Positions 13,229 through 22,248 are shown, counted from the first letter of the stretch. The stretch: 64,000 nt of DNA from Paenibacillus sp. FSL H8-0332 (GCF_037963835.1 NZ_CP150145.1:372001-436000), one strand, 5' to 3'. The notes: generated by a model from the sequence alone, not told the origin. Numbers and translations are program-made.

Positions 13229-13975
13229 ATGGACAAGCACAGCAGCCTTTTGTGGACAGAGCCATTCAGGGTTCAGGCAAGTGACACGGATTACCGGTCA
13301 AGAGTCAAGCTATCTTTTCTGCTGGATATTATGCAGCGTGCTGCGGATTCGGCTGTAAACAGTCTGGGGCTAAGTATGGAGAGTATGCTCAAGGCGGGCA
13401 TGGGCTGGATGGTTATCACCCTGGATCTGAATCTGCAGCGTCTGCCATCCCCGGGTGAGCTTCTTGATGTACATACCTGGAGTAAAGGAAACAAAGGACC
13501 GCTCTGGCAGCGGGATTACCGGATCTATGATGCCCAAGGTGTAGAGCTGGCCTCGGCGCGATCGATTTGGGCACTTGTGGATATCGGGAAGCGAAAGATT
13601 TTGCGTCCGTCCGCCTTGCCTATTGTTGTCGAGCCGTATGTAGAGGATTCCGTAGGCAGTCTGCCGGATAAAGTGATCATACCACCCGAACTTCCCTTAC
13701 AGGAGGTTTACCGTTATCAGGTAAGATATAGCGGTCTGGATAACAACAAACATCTTAACAATGCGAGGTATGCAGATTTATGCTGTGATGCACTGGCGCT
13801 GGAGGAGTGGGAGGAGTTAGAGCTTACGGGGCTTCATATCACCTATGCCCAGGAAGCCAAGTATGGTGAGGAGATCAGTGTTATGCGTTCTTCTCTGACT
13901 GAAGACGGTGTATATGTGCGCGGACAAGGCGGGGAGCGGATCTTTTTTGAAGCTTGCCTGAAGCTTAAGAGATAG
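13229..13975 (+). CDS. Acyl-ACP thioesterase
   Basis: 248 residues from ATG 13229, chosen because AAGGAG (13214-13219) sits nine bases upstream; an open GTG at 13211 lies inside that site. The protein has two tandem hot-dog folds as in plant FatA/FatB and bacterial acyl-ACP thioesterases. The first half has DYRSRVKLSFLLDIMQ and the second carries the catalytic DNNKHLNNARY motif. It releases fatty acids from acyl carrier protein in the cytoplasm. It stands alone after the rRNA operon and ends before its own hairpin terminator. Confidence 0.85.
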   Translation: MDKHSSLLWTEPFRVQASDTDYRSRVKLSFLLDIMQRAADSAVNSLGLSMESMLKAGMGWMVITLDLNLQRLPSPGELLDVHTWSKGNKGPLWQRDYRIYDAQGVELASARSIWALVDIGKRKILRPSALPIVVEPYVEDSVGSLPDKVIIPPELPLQEVYRYQVRYSGLDNNKHLNNARYADLCCDALALEEWEELELTGLHITYAQEAKYGEEISVMRSSLTEDGVYVRGQGGERIFFEACLKLKR

Positions 13976-14014
13976 GTTGATATCTAATAGAGATACTTAC
14001 ATAGCATCAATTCT

Positions 14015-14049
14015 AGACAGTTGCTCGAATCTCAGGGGAACTGTCTTTT
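14015..14049 (+). terminator. Terminator after the acyl-ACP thioesterase gene
   Basis: Stem AGACAGTT/AACTGTCT (14015-14022 with 14039-14046), a 16-base loop and a short T-run. Confidence 0.7.
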
Positions 14050-14135
14050 GTCGTATTCGGCTATTTCCTTATATGTCACAAATACACAATTGGTAATCGT
14101 TATACAGATGTAAAAGGAAAATGGAGGTGATTTCT

Positions 14136-14723
14136 TTGGAGCAAGGCAACCCCGGGGGCCCATTGAATCCAAATAAGATTGAAGAAGCCATTCATCAGGT
14201 ACACGCAGGTGACAGGCAAGCTTTCACAACAATAATTACGGAATATGAAAGAAAGATTTACACGTATTGCTACTATCTCCTAAGAAGCCGTGAAGAAGCA
14301 GAGGATGCTGTGCAGGATATATTCGTTAAGGTGTATCAGCAGCTTAGGCGTTATGAGAAGCGGGTTTCTTTTTCGGCCTGGCTATATAAGGTGGCTTATC
14401 ATCATTGCCTGGACCAGCTTCGCAGGCGTAAGCGCCGCAGCCGGTTGCTGTCTCTATATAAGCTGCAACTGATGACGAATCAACAAGCGTTGCCGGAGGA
14501 GTCGCCGGTAGACCGGATTTTTGAAAATCTTACCTCGGAAGAACGAGGACTATTAATCCTTCGTGTCATTGAACAATACAGCTTCGAAGAGATCTCAATG
14601 ATTACCGGAAGCAGTTCGGCGGCGCTGCGCAAAAAATATGAACGGCTGCGTAAAAAACTGATTCAGCAAAAAGCGGATGAAAGGGGAGGGTGTGCTCATG
14701 GAGAAGTGGCAGAATCAAACTGA
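14136..14723 (+). CDS. ECF-type RNA polymerase sigma factor
   Basis: 195 residues from TTG 14136. The perfect GGAGGTGA at 14123-14130 favours this TTG over the ATG at 14121, which lies inside that site; the longer form would be 200 residues. Region 2 is visible (FTTIITEYERKIYTYCYYLL with DAVQDIFVKVYQ) and region 4 has FEEISMITGSSSAALRKKYE, the -35 recognition helix-turn-helix. It directs RNA polymerase to a small set of promoters. The downstream gene overlaps by 26 bases and encodes its probable membrane-bound anti-sigma factor. Confidence 0.87.
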   Translation: MEQGNPGGPLNPNKIEEAIHQVHAGDRQAFTTIITEYERKIYTYCYYLLRSREEAEDAVQDIFVKVYQQLRRYEKRVSFSAWLYKVAYHHCLDQLRRRKRRSRLLSLYKLQLMTNQQALPEESPVDRIFENLTSEERGLLILRVIEQYSFEEISMITGSSSAALRKKYERLRKKLIQQKADERGGCAHGEVAESN

Positions 14724-15831
14724 GAAGCAAAGGCTGGAACGTATTCGCAGCAGCGTCGGAAGAGTAGAGCTTCCTGTAGATAGCTATAATGAGCAGATTA
14801 TGAACCGGATCGAAAATTTGGAGACTAGAGGAGGAAGCAAATTGCTTAAAAAGACGTTGGCAGCCGCAAGTATAGCTGTAGTGATAGGATTAGGTACGAT
14901 AACTGCAGGATTCATCTCCCCGGCCTGGGCCGATACCTTGAGTCAGCTCCCCGTGTTCAGCAGTATATTCAAGCATACGGAGAACCCAGGTTTGAAATTG
15001 GCGGCGGAACAGGGGCTAACCACTTCACCTAACATGAGCGTGACCAAGGATGGAGTGACGTTAAGTGTTACGGAGGTATTTTATGACGGAATTCAACTGG
15101 CTATTGGATTTGAAAGAGCTGGAGTAGCGGATAAGCGAATGCTGGCGGAAATCACTGATTATAAAACCCGGGAGTTTGATCAATCGACTAAAGGGCTGCT
15201 GGGGTTGCCTGAAGTTACCCTGGAATCTGGTGAGCCTATGGGCTTCGGTTCTTCTTCTACAGGCGACGTACAGGGGCAACCCAATACCCTTTTATTGGAA
15301 ATGAGGGAATTGTGGAATACATCAGCTCTTGGAGATGAATTCAAGGTAAATATCAGTGTGCCGGTTGCCCAAATCGCCGAGCCCTTTAAGTTCCAGGTGA
15401 CGGTGAAGAAGCTTGCGGAGGGGATTATCAATCTTACTCCGGGTCAGGGGGCAAGCAAAGACTCCTTCCATTATAAAGTAAAGAGTCTGGACATCACGCC
15501 TGCTGCGATGAGGCTGGTCGTCACCAGCGAAGGAGAGGTGCCTGCATCGCCGGAGCAGACAGGGGAATATGGTCCAACGGCGGTATTCTATGAGCTTGTG
15601 GATGATGCCGGTAATGTGGCTACTTCCGCTCAAGGATATGCCTTGAGGAAGGCCGTTCAGCATCCTATTGTGGATAGTCTGTACAATATCTTCCCGCAAA
15701 AACCTAAGACGATTACGGTCAGACCGTATACAATGACTTTGGATAATGAGCTGAAGCTCTTGTTGGATGCTAATGGGAAACCGGTGAGAACTTATCATAA
15801 GGATCTTGAGAGCACTATAGTGATCCCGTGA
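14698..15831 (+). CDS. DUF4179-type membrane protein, probable anti-sigma factor
   Basis: 377 residues from ATG 14698, preceded by AAAGGGGAGGG; a longer frame from 14677 lacks a good site. A short cytoplasmic N-terminus (~55 residues) is followed by one membrane segment (~60-85, TLAAASIAVVIGLGTITAGF) and a large extracellular domain starting ISPAWADTLSQLPVFSSIF. That junction is typical of DUF4179 proteins, which are commonly encoded just after ECF sigma factors in Paenibacillus and Bacillus. It probably holds the sigma factor at the membrane until a surface signal arrives. Signal and cleavage mechanism are not visible. Confidence 0.75.
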   Translation: MEKWQNQTEKQRLERIRSSVGRVELPVDSYNEQIMNRIENLETRGGSKLLKKTLAAASIAVVIGLGTITAGFISPAWADTLSQLPVFSSIFKHTENPGLKLAAEQGLTTSPNMSVTKDGVTLSVTEVFYDGIQLAIGFERAGVADKRMLAEITDYKTREFDQSTKGLLGLPEVTLESGEPMGFGSSSTGDVQGQPNTLLLEMRELWNTSALGDEFKVNISVPVAQIAEPFKFQVTVKKLAEGIINLTPGQGASKDSFHYKVKSLDITPAAMRLVVTSEGEVPASPEQTGEYGPTAVFYELVDDAGNVATSAQGYALRKAVQHPIVDSLYNIFPQKPKTITVRPYTMTLDNELKLLLDANGKPVRTYHKDLESTIVIP

Positions 15832-15877
15832 ACCCGAGAAAGAAAGCGGGAATAGGTAAAATAGGCTGAGCCCTTGT

Positions 15878-15908
15878 CCGCGTCTGCTGTGCAGATGCGG
15901 GCTTTTTT
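15878..15908 (+). terminator. Terminator of the sigma/anti-sigma operon
   Basis: Ten-base stem CCGCGTCTGC/GCAGATGCGG with a TGT loop, then GC and six T. A second small hairpin (GCCCCAC/GTGGGGT, 15970-15990) lies between this and the convergent AraC-type gene and could serve either strand. Confidence 0.88.
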
Positions 15909-16000
15909 GATAGATAAGAATTTATATGTTTTGGGGTCCCCGCAAAGTACCTGAGTCCTCATCGAAGCTAAAGCCCCACTTTGTGGGGTTATTTTGCTGA

Positions 16001-16906
16001 TTAGAGCAGCGTTAATGGAATGTAGATTTCACTTATAGAGTTCGGATGGTGGGGTCCCAGATAGTCTTGACCGTAGTATTCAAATTCATAAGAGAGGTTC
16101 AGTCGGTAATCGGTTCTCGGCAGAAAAACGCCATAGATATATTTGTAGGTGGCAGAAACTTCTGCGGACGGTCCTGTATGCTTAAATCTGAGATAACGTG
16201 CTGGCGGCAGTGTGTGAATAGGCAGATTGTGGCTGGTTTGTTTGTAGCTCGACTGAACGATAGTGCCGGCACGTACAGATGCTATGGAGTTCAATTCGCA
16301 GGCAATGTGAAAGGAGATTCCCTGATCCTCATAGTTATCCGGCCAATAGCCTAGCTGGTAATATTGTTCTGGAAGCTTGCGATCCGGGATAGCGGAAATG
16401 CTGCTGAATAGCTGCTCCCAAGCTGATCCGATGATCGACTGATCTTGCATAACGGTAATGAATGGCCCCTGAAGTCTGATTTCCCCAAGCTCAATCAGGT
16501 CAGGAGAGGCGCCCTTTTGGTCTGACCAATGCGGCAAATCAGTCGGCTGCAAGGGATGGAGCAGTAGAGGGATATCCGGGTTAGCCTTGTGGCGAATATG
16601 GGTGGGAGTAGTGTGCAGCAGTCTTTTGAAGGCCCGGGTGAAGGTCTCGTAATCATTATAAGCATAGTCCAGTGAGATTTCGTGAAAAGTCCGCTCGGGT
16701 CTGCTTAGAATATCCCGGGCCGCCTCGGAAATCCTCCGTCTTGCTATAAAGTCGCCTGGTGTGAGTCCGGTAACCCCTTGAAACAGGCGGATGAAGTGGA
16801 ACAGGGAATACCCAGTCTCTCTGGAGAGGGTCAGAACAGACAACGGCTGCTTCAGATTCGATTCAATATATTGGATGGCCTGCAGAATGAGCTGGCTGTT
16901 CTTCAT
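16001..16906 (-). CDS. AraC-family regulator with GyrI-like effector domain
   Basis: 301 residues. The N-terminus (~5-105) holds the paired helix-turn-helix motifs of AraC proteins (LSVLTLSRETGYSLFHFIRL and the second helix pair ending FTRAFKRLLHTTPTHIR). The rest (~130-301) is a GyrI/SOUL-like small-molecule-binding domain, as in Rob and BmrR-type multidrug regulators. It likely senses a lipophilic or cationic compound and activates transcription. It lies 19 bases behind the TrmO-like gene on the same strand and may be co-transcribed with it. Target genes cannot be inferred. Confidence 0.82.
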   Translation of the reverse strand: MKNSQLILQAIQYIESNLKQPLSVLTLSRETGYSLFHFIRLFQGVTGLTPGDFIARRRISEAARDILSRPERTFHEISLDYAYNDYETFTRAFKRLLHTTPTHIRHKANPDIPLLLHPLQPTDLPHWSDQKGASPDLIELGEIRLQGPFITVMQDQSIIGSAWEQLFSSISAIPDRKLPEQYYQLGYWPDNYEDQGISFHIACELNSIASVRAGTIVQSSYKQTSHNLPIHTLPPARYLRFKHTGPSAEVSATYKYIYGVFLPRTDYRLNLSYEFEYYGQDYLGPHHPNSISEIYIPLTLL

Positions 16907-16925
16907 AAAATCCTCTCCTCGATGG

Positions 16926-17369
16926 CTATTCTATAGTCCACTCTCCCCATGAGGCAGCCCATGCGGGCACTCTAGCCTGACGGACACGGTCAGTGGAAGG
17001 GAAATAAGCTTTGATATCAAGCACGGGCGTTCCCGGATAGGCATCCAGTCCACTGACCTCAACTATTCCCTGATCAAGGTCGACGGATATAATACGGGCA
17101 ACCGTAAGTCCAATCGGGTTAGGGCGGACCGGAGACCGGGTCGCAAAAACACCGCTTACCGGCGCATTATAGGGAGGCTCGATCTGTGTAGTTCCCCGGA
17201 AGCAATCTTCTGCAAACTCATGAATCCACCACAGGATCTGGCAGTGGCTGAAAGCATCTAACCCCTTCAAGGCAGGTCTGTATTCGGGTCTAATCTCAAG
17301 TCGCAGGTTCTGTTGTGTTCCCGTTACTACTCCTACTGGTATAATATTATACGATTCTGAGGCGGGCAT
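16926..17369 (-). CDS. TrmO/TsaA-like tRNA m6t6A37 methyltransferase
   Basis: 147 residues. The family signature GVFATRSPVRPNPIGLT lies near 75-91, with LDAFSHCQILWWIHEF upstream and LDIKAYFPSTD near the C-terminus. This matches the VirR/YaeB/TsaA family, whose E. coli member TrmO uses S-adenosylmethionine to methylate t6A37 in threonine tRNAs. Members of this length carry the catalytic beta-barrel domain without the longer C-terminal extension of E. coli TrmO. It is divergent from topB with 130 bases between them. Confidence 0.8.
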   Translation of the reverse strand: MPASESYNIIPVGVVTGTQQNLRLEIRPEYRPALKGLDAFSHCQILWWIHEFAEDCFRGTTQIEPPYNAPVSGVFATRSPVRPNPIGLTVARIISVDLDQGIVEVSGLDAYPGTPVLDIKAYFPSTDRVRQARVPAWAASWGEWTIE

Positions 17370-17499
17370 TGGCTGTGACTCCTTTCGGCTGGGGGATGAT
17401 TCTAGTCTATCTGAAGTGAAAGGAATTCGGCCTGATGATAATTGCGGACTTGTATGTCATGGTATAATAGGTTGTTGATGACAGGGAGGGGTTTGGACG

Positions 17500-19638
17500 A
17501 TGAAGGTATTGGTATTGGCTGAGAAGCCGTCGGTGGCCCGTGAGATTGCGCGGGTGCTGGGCTGCGGGAATAAACAGAAGAGTTATATGGAAGGTCCGAA
17601 ATACGTGGTGACCTGGGCGCTGGGGCATCTGGTTGGCCTGGCTGAGCCTGAGGACTATAACAATAAATATGCAACTTGGGCGCTGGAGGATCTGCCGATT
17701 CTTCCAGAGAAGGCTAAGCTGAAGGTACTGCGCGAAACCAGCCAGCAGTATAAGGCTGTGCAGCAGCTAATGAAGCGGCAGGATATCGAAGAGCTGATCG
17801 TAGCAACGGATGCGGCGCGTGAGGGTGAGCTGCTGGCCCGCTGGATTATGAATATGGCTGGCTGGAAAAAGCCGTTCCGGCGGCTGTGGATCTCTTCGCA
17901 GACGGATAAGGCGATTAAGGAAGGGTTTGCTTCGCTGCGGCCTGGCCGGGATTTCGACCGGCTGTATGAATCTGCACGCTGCCGTGCTGAGGCGGATTGG
18001 ATGATTGGGCTGAATGTGACGCGGGCCTTAACCTGCAAGTTCGGCGCGCCGCTCTCGGCGGGACGGGTACAGACACCTACCCTTGGAATGATTATGGACC
18101 GGGAGAATGAGATCACCGGCTTCCGTTCCCAGGAATTCGATCTGCTGACTGGGGATTTCGGGAATTTCCAGGCGGGGTGGCGAGCGCAGGGCGGGGACGG
18201 CCGGATTTTTGAGCGAGAGAAGACCGCCATTCTTAAGGATAAGCTCACCGGCCGCAGCGGACGGATTACCAAGGTCCAGAAGAGTGAGAAAAGCGAGCCG
18301 CATGCGCTGGCGTATGATTTGACAGAGCTGCAACGCGATGCCAACCGCAAATTCGGCTTCTCGGCCAAACAGACCTCAAGTGTGCTCCAGAAGCTGTATG
18401 AACAGCATAAGCTGGTCACTTATCCGCGTACAGACAGCCGTTATCTGACCGCTGATATGACGGGTACGTTAAAGGAAAGACTCGACAGTGTGGCTGTCGG
18501 GCCGTATGCAGCCCTCGCCAGACCGCTGCTGCGGAAGCCGCTGCCGGTCACGAAGCGGATTGTCGATGACAGCAAGGTCAGCGATCACCACGCGATTATT
18601 CCGACAGAGCAGACGGTACTGCTCAATCTGCTGAGTGCGGAAGAGCGGAAGCTCTACGATCTGATCGTACGGCGGTTCATTAGCCTGTTCTATCCTCCGG
18701 CCCGTTATGACGCCGTAGCTGTGACGGTAACAGTAGATGGTGAAAGCTTCTATGTGAAGGGAACTACCGTCAAGGATGCAGGTTGGCGTGAGGTATACGG
18801 CGGAGATATGAGCTCAGATGACGACGAGGAGAATGCGGGGGATGAACCCGCAGCAGGCAGTGTGAAGCTGCCGGAGCTACGGGAAGGCGACAGCGTGAAG
18901 CTTGCGCGCTGCATCATCAAGCCGGGACGGACACAGCCGCCGAAGCGTTATAATGAAGCCACGCTGCTGACGCAGATGGAGAAGCATGGGCTGGGGACCC
19001 CGGCCACACGTGCGGATATTATTGAGAAGCTGGTCAGCTCGGATACGATTGAACGGCAGGGCAATCTGCTGCATCCGACCGGCAAGGGCAAGCAATTGAT
19101 TGAGCTGGTCTCGGGGCAGCTGCGTACACCGGAGCTGACGGCACGCTGGGAAGCGGAGCTGGAGAGAATAGCGCGCGGGCAAGGGCATCCGGAGCTTTTT
19201 TTGCAGGGTATCCGAAGTATGGCACAGGAGCTGGTGTCCGGGGTGAAGAACAGCGGAGCGGAATACAAGCCGCATAATGTCTCTAACAGCCATTGTCCGG
19301 AGTGTGGAACAAGGATGTTAGAAAAGAAGACCAAACGCGGCAAGCTGCTGGTCTGTCCGAAGGAGGACTGCGGCTACACCCGTGCGGGTGAGAAGCAGTT
19401 GTCGAACCGCCGCTGCCCGCAGTGCCATAAGAAGATGGAGATGAAGGAAGGCAAGGCCGGAAAGTATGTGCAGTGCCTTGGCTGCGGAATTACAGAGACT
19501 TTGGATAAGGACCACAAGCATATCAACAAACGCGAGCAGCAGAAGCTGGTTCAGCAGTATAGCAAGACGGAAAGTTCCGGCTCTAACCTCGGCGATTTAC
19601 TGAAGGCTGCGATGGAAGCGCAGCAGAAGGGGAAGTAG
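17500..19638 (+). CDS. topB: DNA topoisomerase III (type IA)
   Basis: 712 residues. An N-terminal TOPRIM domain (MKVLVLAEKPSVAREIARVL; acidic cluster ATDAAREGELLAR) is followed by the topoisomerase IA core with the active-site tyrosine Tyr308 in VTYPRTDSRYLT. Two C-terminal zinc-ribbon-like modules carry CPECG...CPKEDCGY and CPQC...CLGCG cysteines (~595-665). It relaxes and decatenates DNA through a transient single-strand break. GGGAGGGG (17484-17491) precedes ATG 17500. Length and domains match Bacillus TopB. A charged DDDEE insertion near 440-460 is unremarkable. Confidence 0.95.
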   Translation: MKVLVLAEKPSVAREIARVLGCGNKQKSYMEGPKYVVTWALGHLVGLAEPEDYNNKYATWALEDLPILPEKAKLKVLRETSQQYKAVQQLMKRQDIEELIVATDAAREGELLARWIMNMAGWKKPFRRLWISSQTDKAIKEGFASLRPGRDFDRLYESARCRAEADWMIGLNVTRALTCKFGAPLSAGRVQTPTLGMIMDRENEITGFRSQEFDLLTGDFGNFQAGWRAQGGDGRIFEREKTAILKDKLTGRSGRITKVQKSEKSEPHALAYDLTELQRDANRKFGFSAKQTSSVLQKLYEQHKLVTYPRTDSRYLTADMTGTLKERLDSVAVGPYAALARPLLRKPLPVTKRIVDDSKVSDHHAIIPTEQTVLLNLLSAEERKLYDLIVRRFISLFYPPARYDAVAVTVTVDGESFYVKGTTVKDAGWREVYGGDMSSDDDEENAGDEPAAGSVKLPELREGDSVKLARCIIKPGRTQPPKRYNEATLLTQMEKHGLGTPATRADIIEKLVSSDTIERQGNLLHPTGKGKQLIELVSGQLRTPELTARWEAELERIARGQGHPELFLQGIRSMAQELVSGVKNSGAEYKPHNVSNSHCPECGTRMLEKKTKRGKLLVCPKEDCGYTRAGEKQLSNRRCPQCHKKMEMKEGKAGKYVQCLGCGITETLDKDHKHINKREQQKLVQQYSKTESSGSNLGDLLKAAMEAQQKGK

Positions 19639-19749
19639 CCGAAAGAAGCTGGAAGGCTGTCCAAGGGACGGCAGAGATGCTTTACTGTAGAAGATTGATA
19701 CGGGAACAGGCGTTAAGGTACCGCTAAATAGAGTGGGGCAGGTGGAGAA

Positions 19750-20997
19750 GTGGCAGTGGTTGAAGGGATAGAGGGTGTGGTGAAAGCGGCAGGGACTCCG
19801 GGTACGAAGGGGAGCAGCCGGTTGTATTTTTTGGTTATAGTCTTCATGTTCTGGTTCTCTTCTTATATCTATGTTCCGGTGCTCTCGCCGTATGTGGAGC
19901 ATCTGGGGGCTTCTTATGTCATGGTGGGGGCAGTGCTGGGCATATACGGCCTGATGCAGATTCTGTTCCGGCTGCCGATAGGGATGGGTTCAGATGTGCT
20001 TAACCGGCGGCGGCCGTTTATTTATCTGGGGCTGATCGCAAGCGGAGCGAGCTGTCTGCTGTTCCTGGCAGGGGCACATCCAGGCTGGGCGTTGGCGGCG
20101 CGGGCGGTCTCGGGGATAGCGGCATCGGCGTGGGTCGTGTACTCGGTGATGTTCGCGGGGTATTTTCCGAAAGAAGAGGCGGGCAGGGCTATGGGCATGC
20201 TCCAGTTCACCACGGTGATTGCCCAGTTGACGAGTATGATGATCAGCGGCTATATCGTAGACCACTTTGGCTGGAATACCCCGTTCATCATCGGAGGGAT
20301 TGTGGCGGTGGCCGCGATGCTGCTGGTCGTCCGTCTTCCGGAGCAACAGCTGGAGAAGCGCACGGCGATTAAGCTCAAGGATCTGGCCGGTGTGGTGAAG
20401 GAGCCTTTACTGGTAAAAGTATCGCTGTTATCGGTGCTGGCCCATTGTGTGCTGTTCATTACGATGTTCGGCTACACGCCGAATCAGGCGCTCTATCTTG
20501 GAGTGAGCAAGGGGAGTCTCGGCTGGCTGACGCTGGCTTTTATGCTGCCTCATGCGGTAGCGACCCTCTATGGTGCGCGGCTGTTCGGCCGGTGGCTGGG
20601 GGACCGGGGGACGCTGATGCTCGGTTTTGCCGGAAGTGCGGTGTTCACGCTGCTCATTCCTTCGATGCCAACGCTTGCGGCGTTATGTGTAACACAGATC
20701 GGGAACGGCTTCATGCAGGGCCTGATCTTCCCGCTGCTGCTGGGTAAATCGGTCTCCGGGGTAGCTCCGTTCAAGCGGGCGACAGCAATGGGGTTCTATC
20801 AGGCGGTGTATGCGATTGGCATGTCCGGCGGTCCTTTTGTAGCGGGATGGATGAGTGCGGCGTACGGTCTGCGCGGAGGATTCTGGCTGGGCGCCATTGC
20901 AGCTTCGCTTGCGGCGGTACTGTCCTGGTTCTGGATCAGGGAAGCTGGAGCCGCAGGCGGGCGGAGCCAGAAAGAGCAGCAGTTGCAGGGCCGGTGA
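19750..20997 (+). CDS. Major facilitator superfamily transporter
   Basis: Up to 415 residues with about 12 hydrophobic segments and the MFS loop 2-3 signature in RLPIGMGSDVLNRRRPF. The start is uncertain: GTG 19750 lies too close to GGTGGAG, and GTG 19756 is better spaced. The N-terminal ~25 residues before the first membrane segment are poorly conserved in such proteins. It is a polytopic membrane exporter or importer driven by ion gradient; substrate unknown. It follows topB after 111 bases with no obvious terminator between them. Confidence 0.82.
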   Translation: MAVVEGIEGVVKAAGTPGTKGSSRLYFLVIVFMFWFSSYIYVPVLSPYVEHLGASYVMVGAVLGIYGLMQILFRLPIGMGSDVLNRRRPFIYLGLIASGASCLLFLAGAHPGWALAARAVSGIAASAWVVYSVMFAGYFPKEEAGRAMGMLQFTTVIAQLTSMMISGYIVDHFGWNTPFIIGGIVAVAAMLLVVRLPEQQLEKRTAIKLKDLAGVVKEPLLVKVSLLSVLAHCVLFITMFGYTPNQALYLGVSKGSLGWLTLAFMLPHAVATLYGARLFGRWLGDRGTLMLGFAGSAVFTLLIPSMPTLAALCVTQIGNGFMQGLIFPLLLGKSVSGVAPFKRATAMGFYQAVYAIGMSGGPFVAGWMSAAYGLRGGFWLGAIAASLAAVLSWFWIREAGAAGGRSQKEQQLQGR

Positions 20998-21075
20998 TGT
21001 GAGGTTATTGGTTTTTTGCCGGAAAGGGTAATATAATAGAGAGCAGATAGGATGCTAGGAGGAGGGGCCGGGAGG

Positions 21076-21339
21076 ATGGTCAAGGTGGTATTGCTGTGGT
21101 TCGCGCTGATCAACATTATCGGGTATGTAGTGATGTCGGAAGACAAGAACAAGGCCCGGAAAAGACGGGATCGGGTGCCGGAGAAAACATTGTTTCTGCT
21201 GGCGTTCATGGGCGGTGCGCTGGGTGTGCTGATTGCCATGTACCGCAAACGCCACAAGACAAGGCATACTTCCTTCAGACTAGGAATTCCGCTGCTGCTG
21301 CTGCTGAATATGGTGCTGTATGGATATTTTTTGAGGTAA
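21076..21339 (+). CDS. DUF1294 small membrane protein
   Basis: 87 residues from ATG 21076, placed ten bases after AGGAGGAGG (21057-21065); the frame also has an ATG at 21052, upstream of that site. Three hydrophobic segments surround a basic stretch (DKNKARKRRDRVPEKTLF) and the FMGGALGVLIAMYRKRHKT motif. This matches the DUF1294 family, whose function is unknown. It lies between the MFS gene and a universal stress protein gene. Confidence 0.8.
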   Translation: MVKVVLLWFALINIIGYVVMSEDKNKARKRRDRVPEKTLFLLAFMGGALGVLIAMYRKRHKTRHTSFRLGIPLLLLLNMVLYGYFLR

Positions 21340-21389
21340 GTCACTTGCAGGTTTGGTGATGATGTAAATAATAGAAAGAGGTGGCGTAA

Positions 21390-21824
21390 ATGTTATTCTC
21401 TAAAATTCTGCTTGCCTATGACGGTTCAAAAGCTTCGAATCAGGCTCTGGAACGGGCGATTGAGCTGGCCAAGGTAACTCCAGGGTCCTCCCTGTACGTC
21501 GTACACGCATTTGAATTCCCGCGATTCTTCATCGGGGAAGCTCTCGCCCCTCTGCCGGCATCGGTGAACAAGGATTATTATGACCTCGCGGTCCAGACTA
21601 CGGATGAAGTGAAAAGCCGCTTGGAAGCTGAGGGTCTGAATGCTACGGTAGAATTGCTGCAGGGATCGCCTGCGGAAATCATTCTGAATTATGCCAAGGA
21701 GCAGGATGCAGATGTGATCGTAATCGGCAGCCGGGGGCTGGGCGGTATCCGGGAATTCGTTCTGGGCAGCGTCAGCCATAATGTGGTGCAAAGTGCGCGC
21801 ATTCCGGTGCTGGTTGTTAAATAA
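21390..21824 (+). CDS. Universal stress protein (UspA family)
   Basis: 144 residues, one Usp domain. The start ILLAYDGSKASNQAL is typical. The ATP-binding signature G-x2-G-x9-G-S is visible in GSRGLGGIREFVLGSVSHNV near the C-terminus, so it belongs to the ATP-binding type. These cytoplasmic proteins accumulate under stress and growth arrest; the exact role is unknown. AGAGGTGG (21377-21384) precedes ATG 21390, and a hairpin with a T-run follows the stop. Confidence 0.88.
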   Translation: MLFSKILLAYDGSKASNQALERAIELAKVTPGSSLYVVHAFEFPRFFIGEALAPLPASVNKDYYDLAVQTTDEVKSRLEAEGLNATVELLQGSPAEIILNYAKEQDADVIVIGSRGLGGIREFVLGSVSHNVVQSARIPVLVVK

Positions 21825-21837
21825 TAGGAAGTTTAGT

Positions 21838-21868
21838 AGAGGGACGCTGCGGCGTTCCCCTTTTTTTA
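21838..21868 (+). terminator. Terminator after the universal stress protein gene
   Basis: Hairpin GGGACGC/GCGTTCCC with one bulged base, followed by CC and seven T. It insulates the purine operon from the upstream gene. Confidence 0.8.
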
Positions 21869-21915
21869 ATGTGCAGATGGGCGGATTAGCGGGAATAAGA
21901 TTTTCATTTGTGCTC

Positions 21916-21960
21916 AAAAGCGAACAATTTGCAGACATGATATGACAATGTTCGTGTTTA
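21916..21960 (+). promoter_or_regulatory. Double PurBox (PurR operator) upstream of the purine operon
   Basis: Two inverted copies of the Bacilli PurBox core: AAAGCGAACAATTT on the plus strand (CGAAC at 21921-21925) and its mirror CAATGTTCGTGTTT (GTTCG at 21950-21954). In B. subtilis, PurR binds paired, oppositely oriented boxes of this type upstream of pur promoters. They end three bases before the -35 element. The purR gene itself is not in the window. Confidence 0.75.
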
Positions 21961-21962
21961 AG

Positions 21963-21992
21963 TTGACATGATGTGTAGGGCGTTGTTAAACT
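21963..21992 (+). promoter_or_regulatory. Sigma-A promoter of the purine operon
   Basis: Perfect TTGACA at 21963-21968, an 18-base spacer and a weak TAAACT at 21987-21992. The start site would be near 21998, just before the purine riboswitch. Confidence 0.7.
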
Positions 21993-22006
21993 GAATCTAT
22001 GAAGAG

Positions 22007-22073
22007 CTCGTATAAAACCGGGGATAGGGCCCGGAAGTTTCTACCCGGTAACCGTAAATTGCCGGACTACGAG
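22007..22073 (+). promoter_or_regulatory. Purine riboswitch aptamer, guanine/hypoxanthine type
   Basis: P1 is CTCGTA/TACGAG (22007-22012 with 22068-22073). P2 is capped by the GGGATAGGGCCC segment and P3 by CCGTAAA, with the conserved core TATAA...CTAC. The specificity base preceding TACG is C (GGACTACG), which marks the guanine class rather than adenine. It lies at the expected place in the leader of the pur operon. Confidence 0.95.
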
Positions 22074-22197
22074 GAAATAGGATAACTGGAACGACAGCAG
22101 ATAGCCACCCCACAACCCGGGGCGGTGTTCCTGCATTCTCCTGCCCTGCAAGGACGCGGAGTGTGCAGCTGCCGGGCGGTTATCATCTGATTCCTTA

Positions 22198-22248
22198 GTA
22201 GTCCGGGTCCACCCGCAGCAGAATGCGTCTGGAGTCCGGGCTATTTTT
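22198..22248 (+). terminator. Riboswitch-controlled terminator with overlapping antiterminator
   Basis: TAGTCCGG (22199-22206) pairs with CCGGGCTA (22236-22243), followed by five T: an intrinsic terminator. The same left arm, GTAGTCCGG at 22198-22206, is the exact reverse complement of CCGGACTAC at 22062-22070, which forms the 3' side of aptamer P3/P1. Without ligand the long-range pair blocks the terminator; with guanine bound, P1 is held and transcription stops. The ~125 bases between contain further hairpins. The pairings are seen; the OFF-switch logic follows from known guanine riboswitches. Confidence 0.85.
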
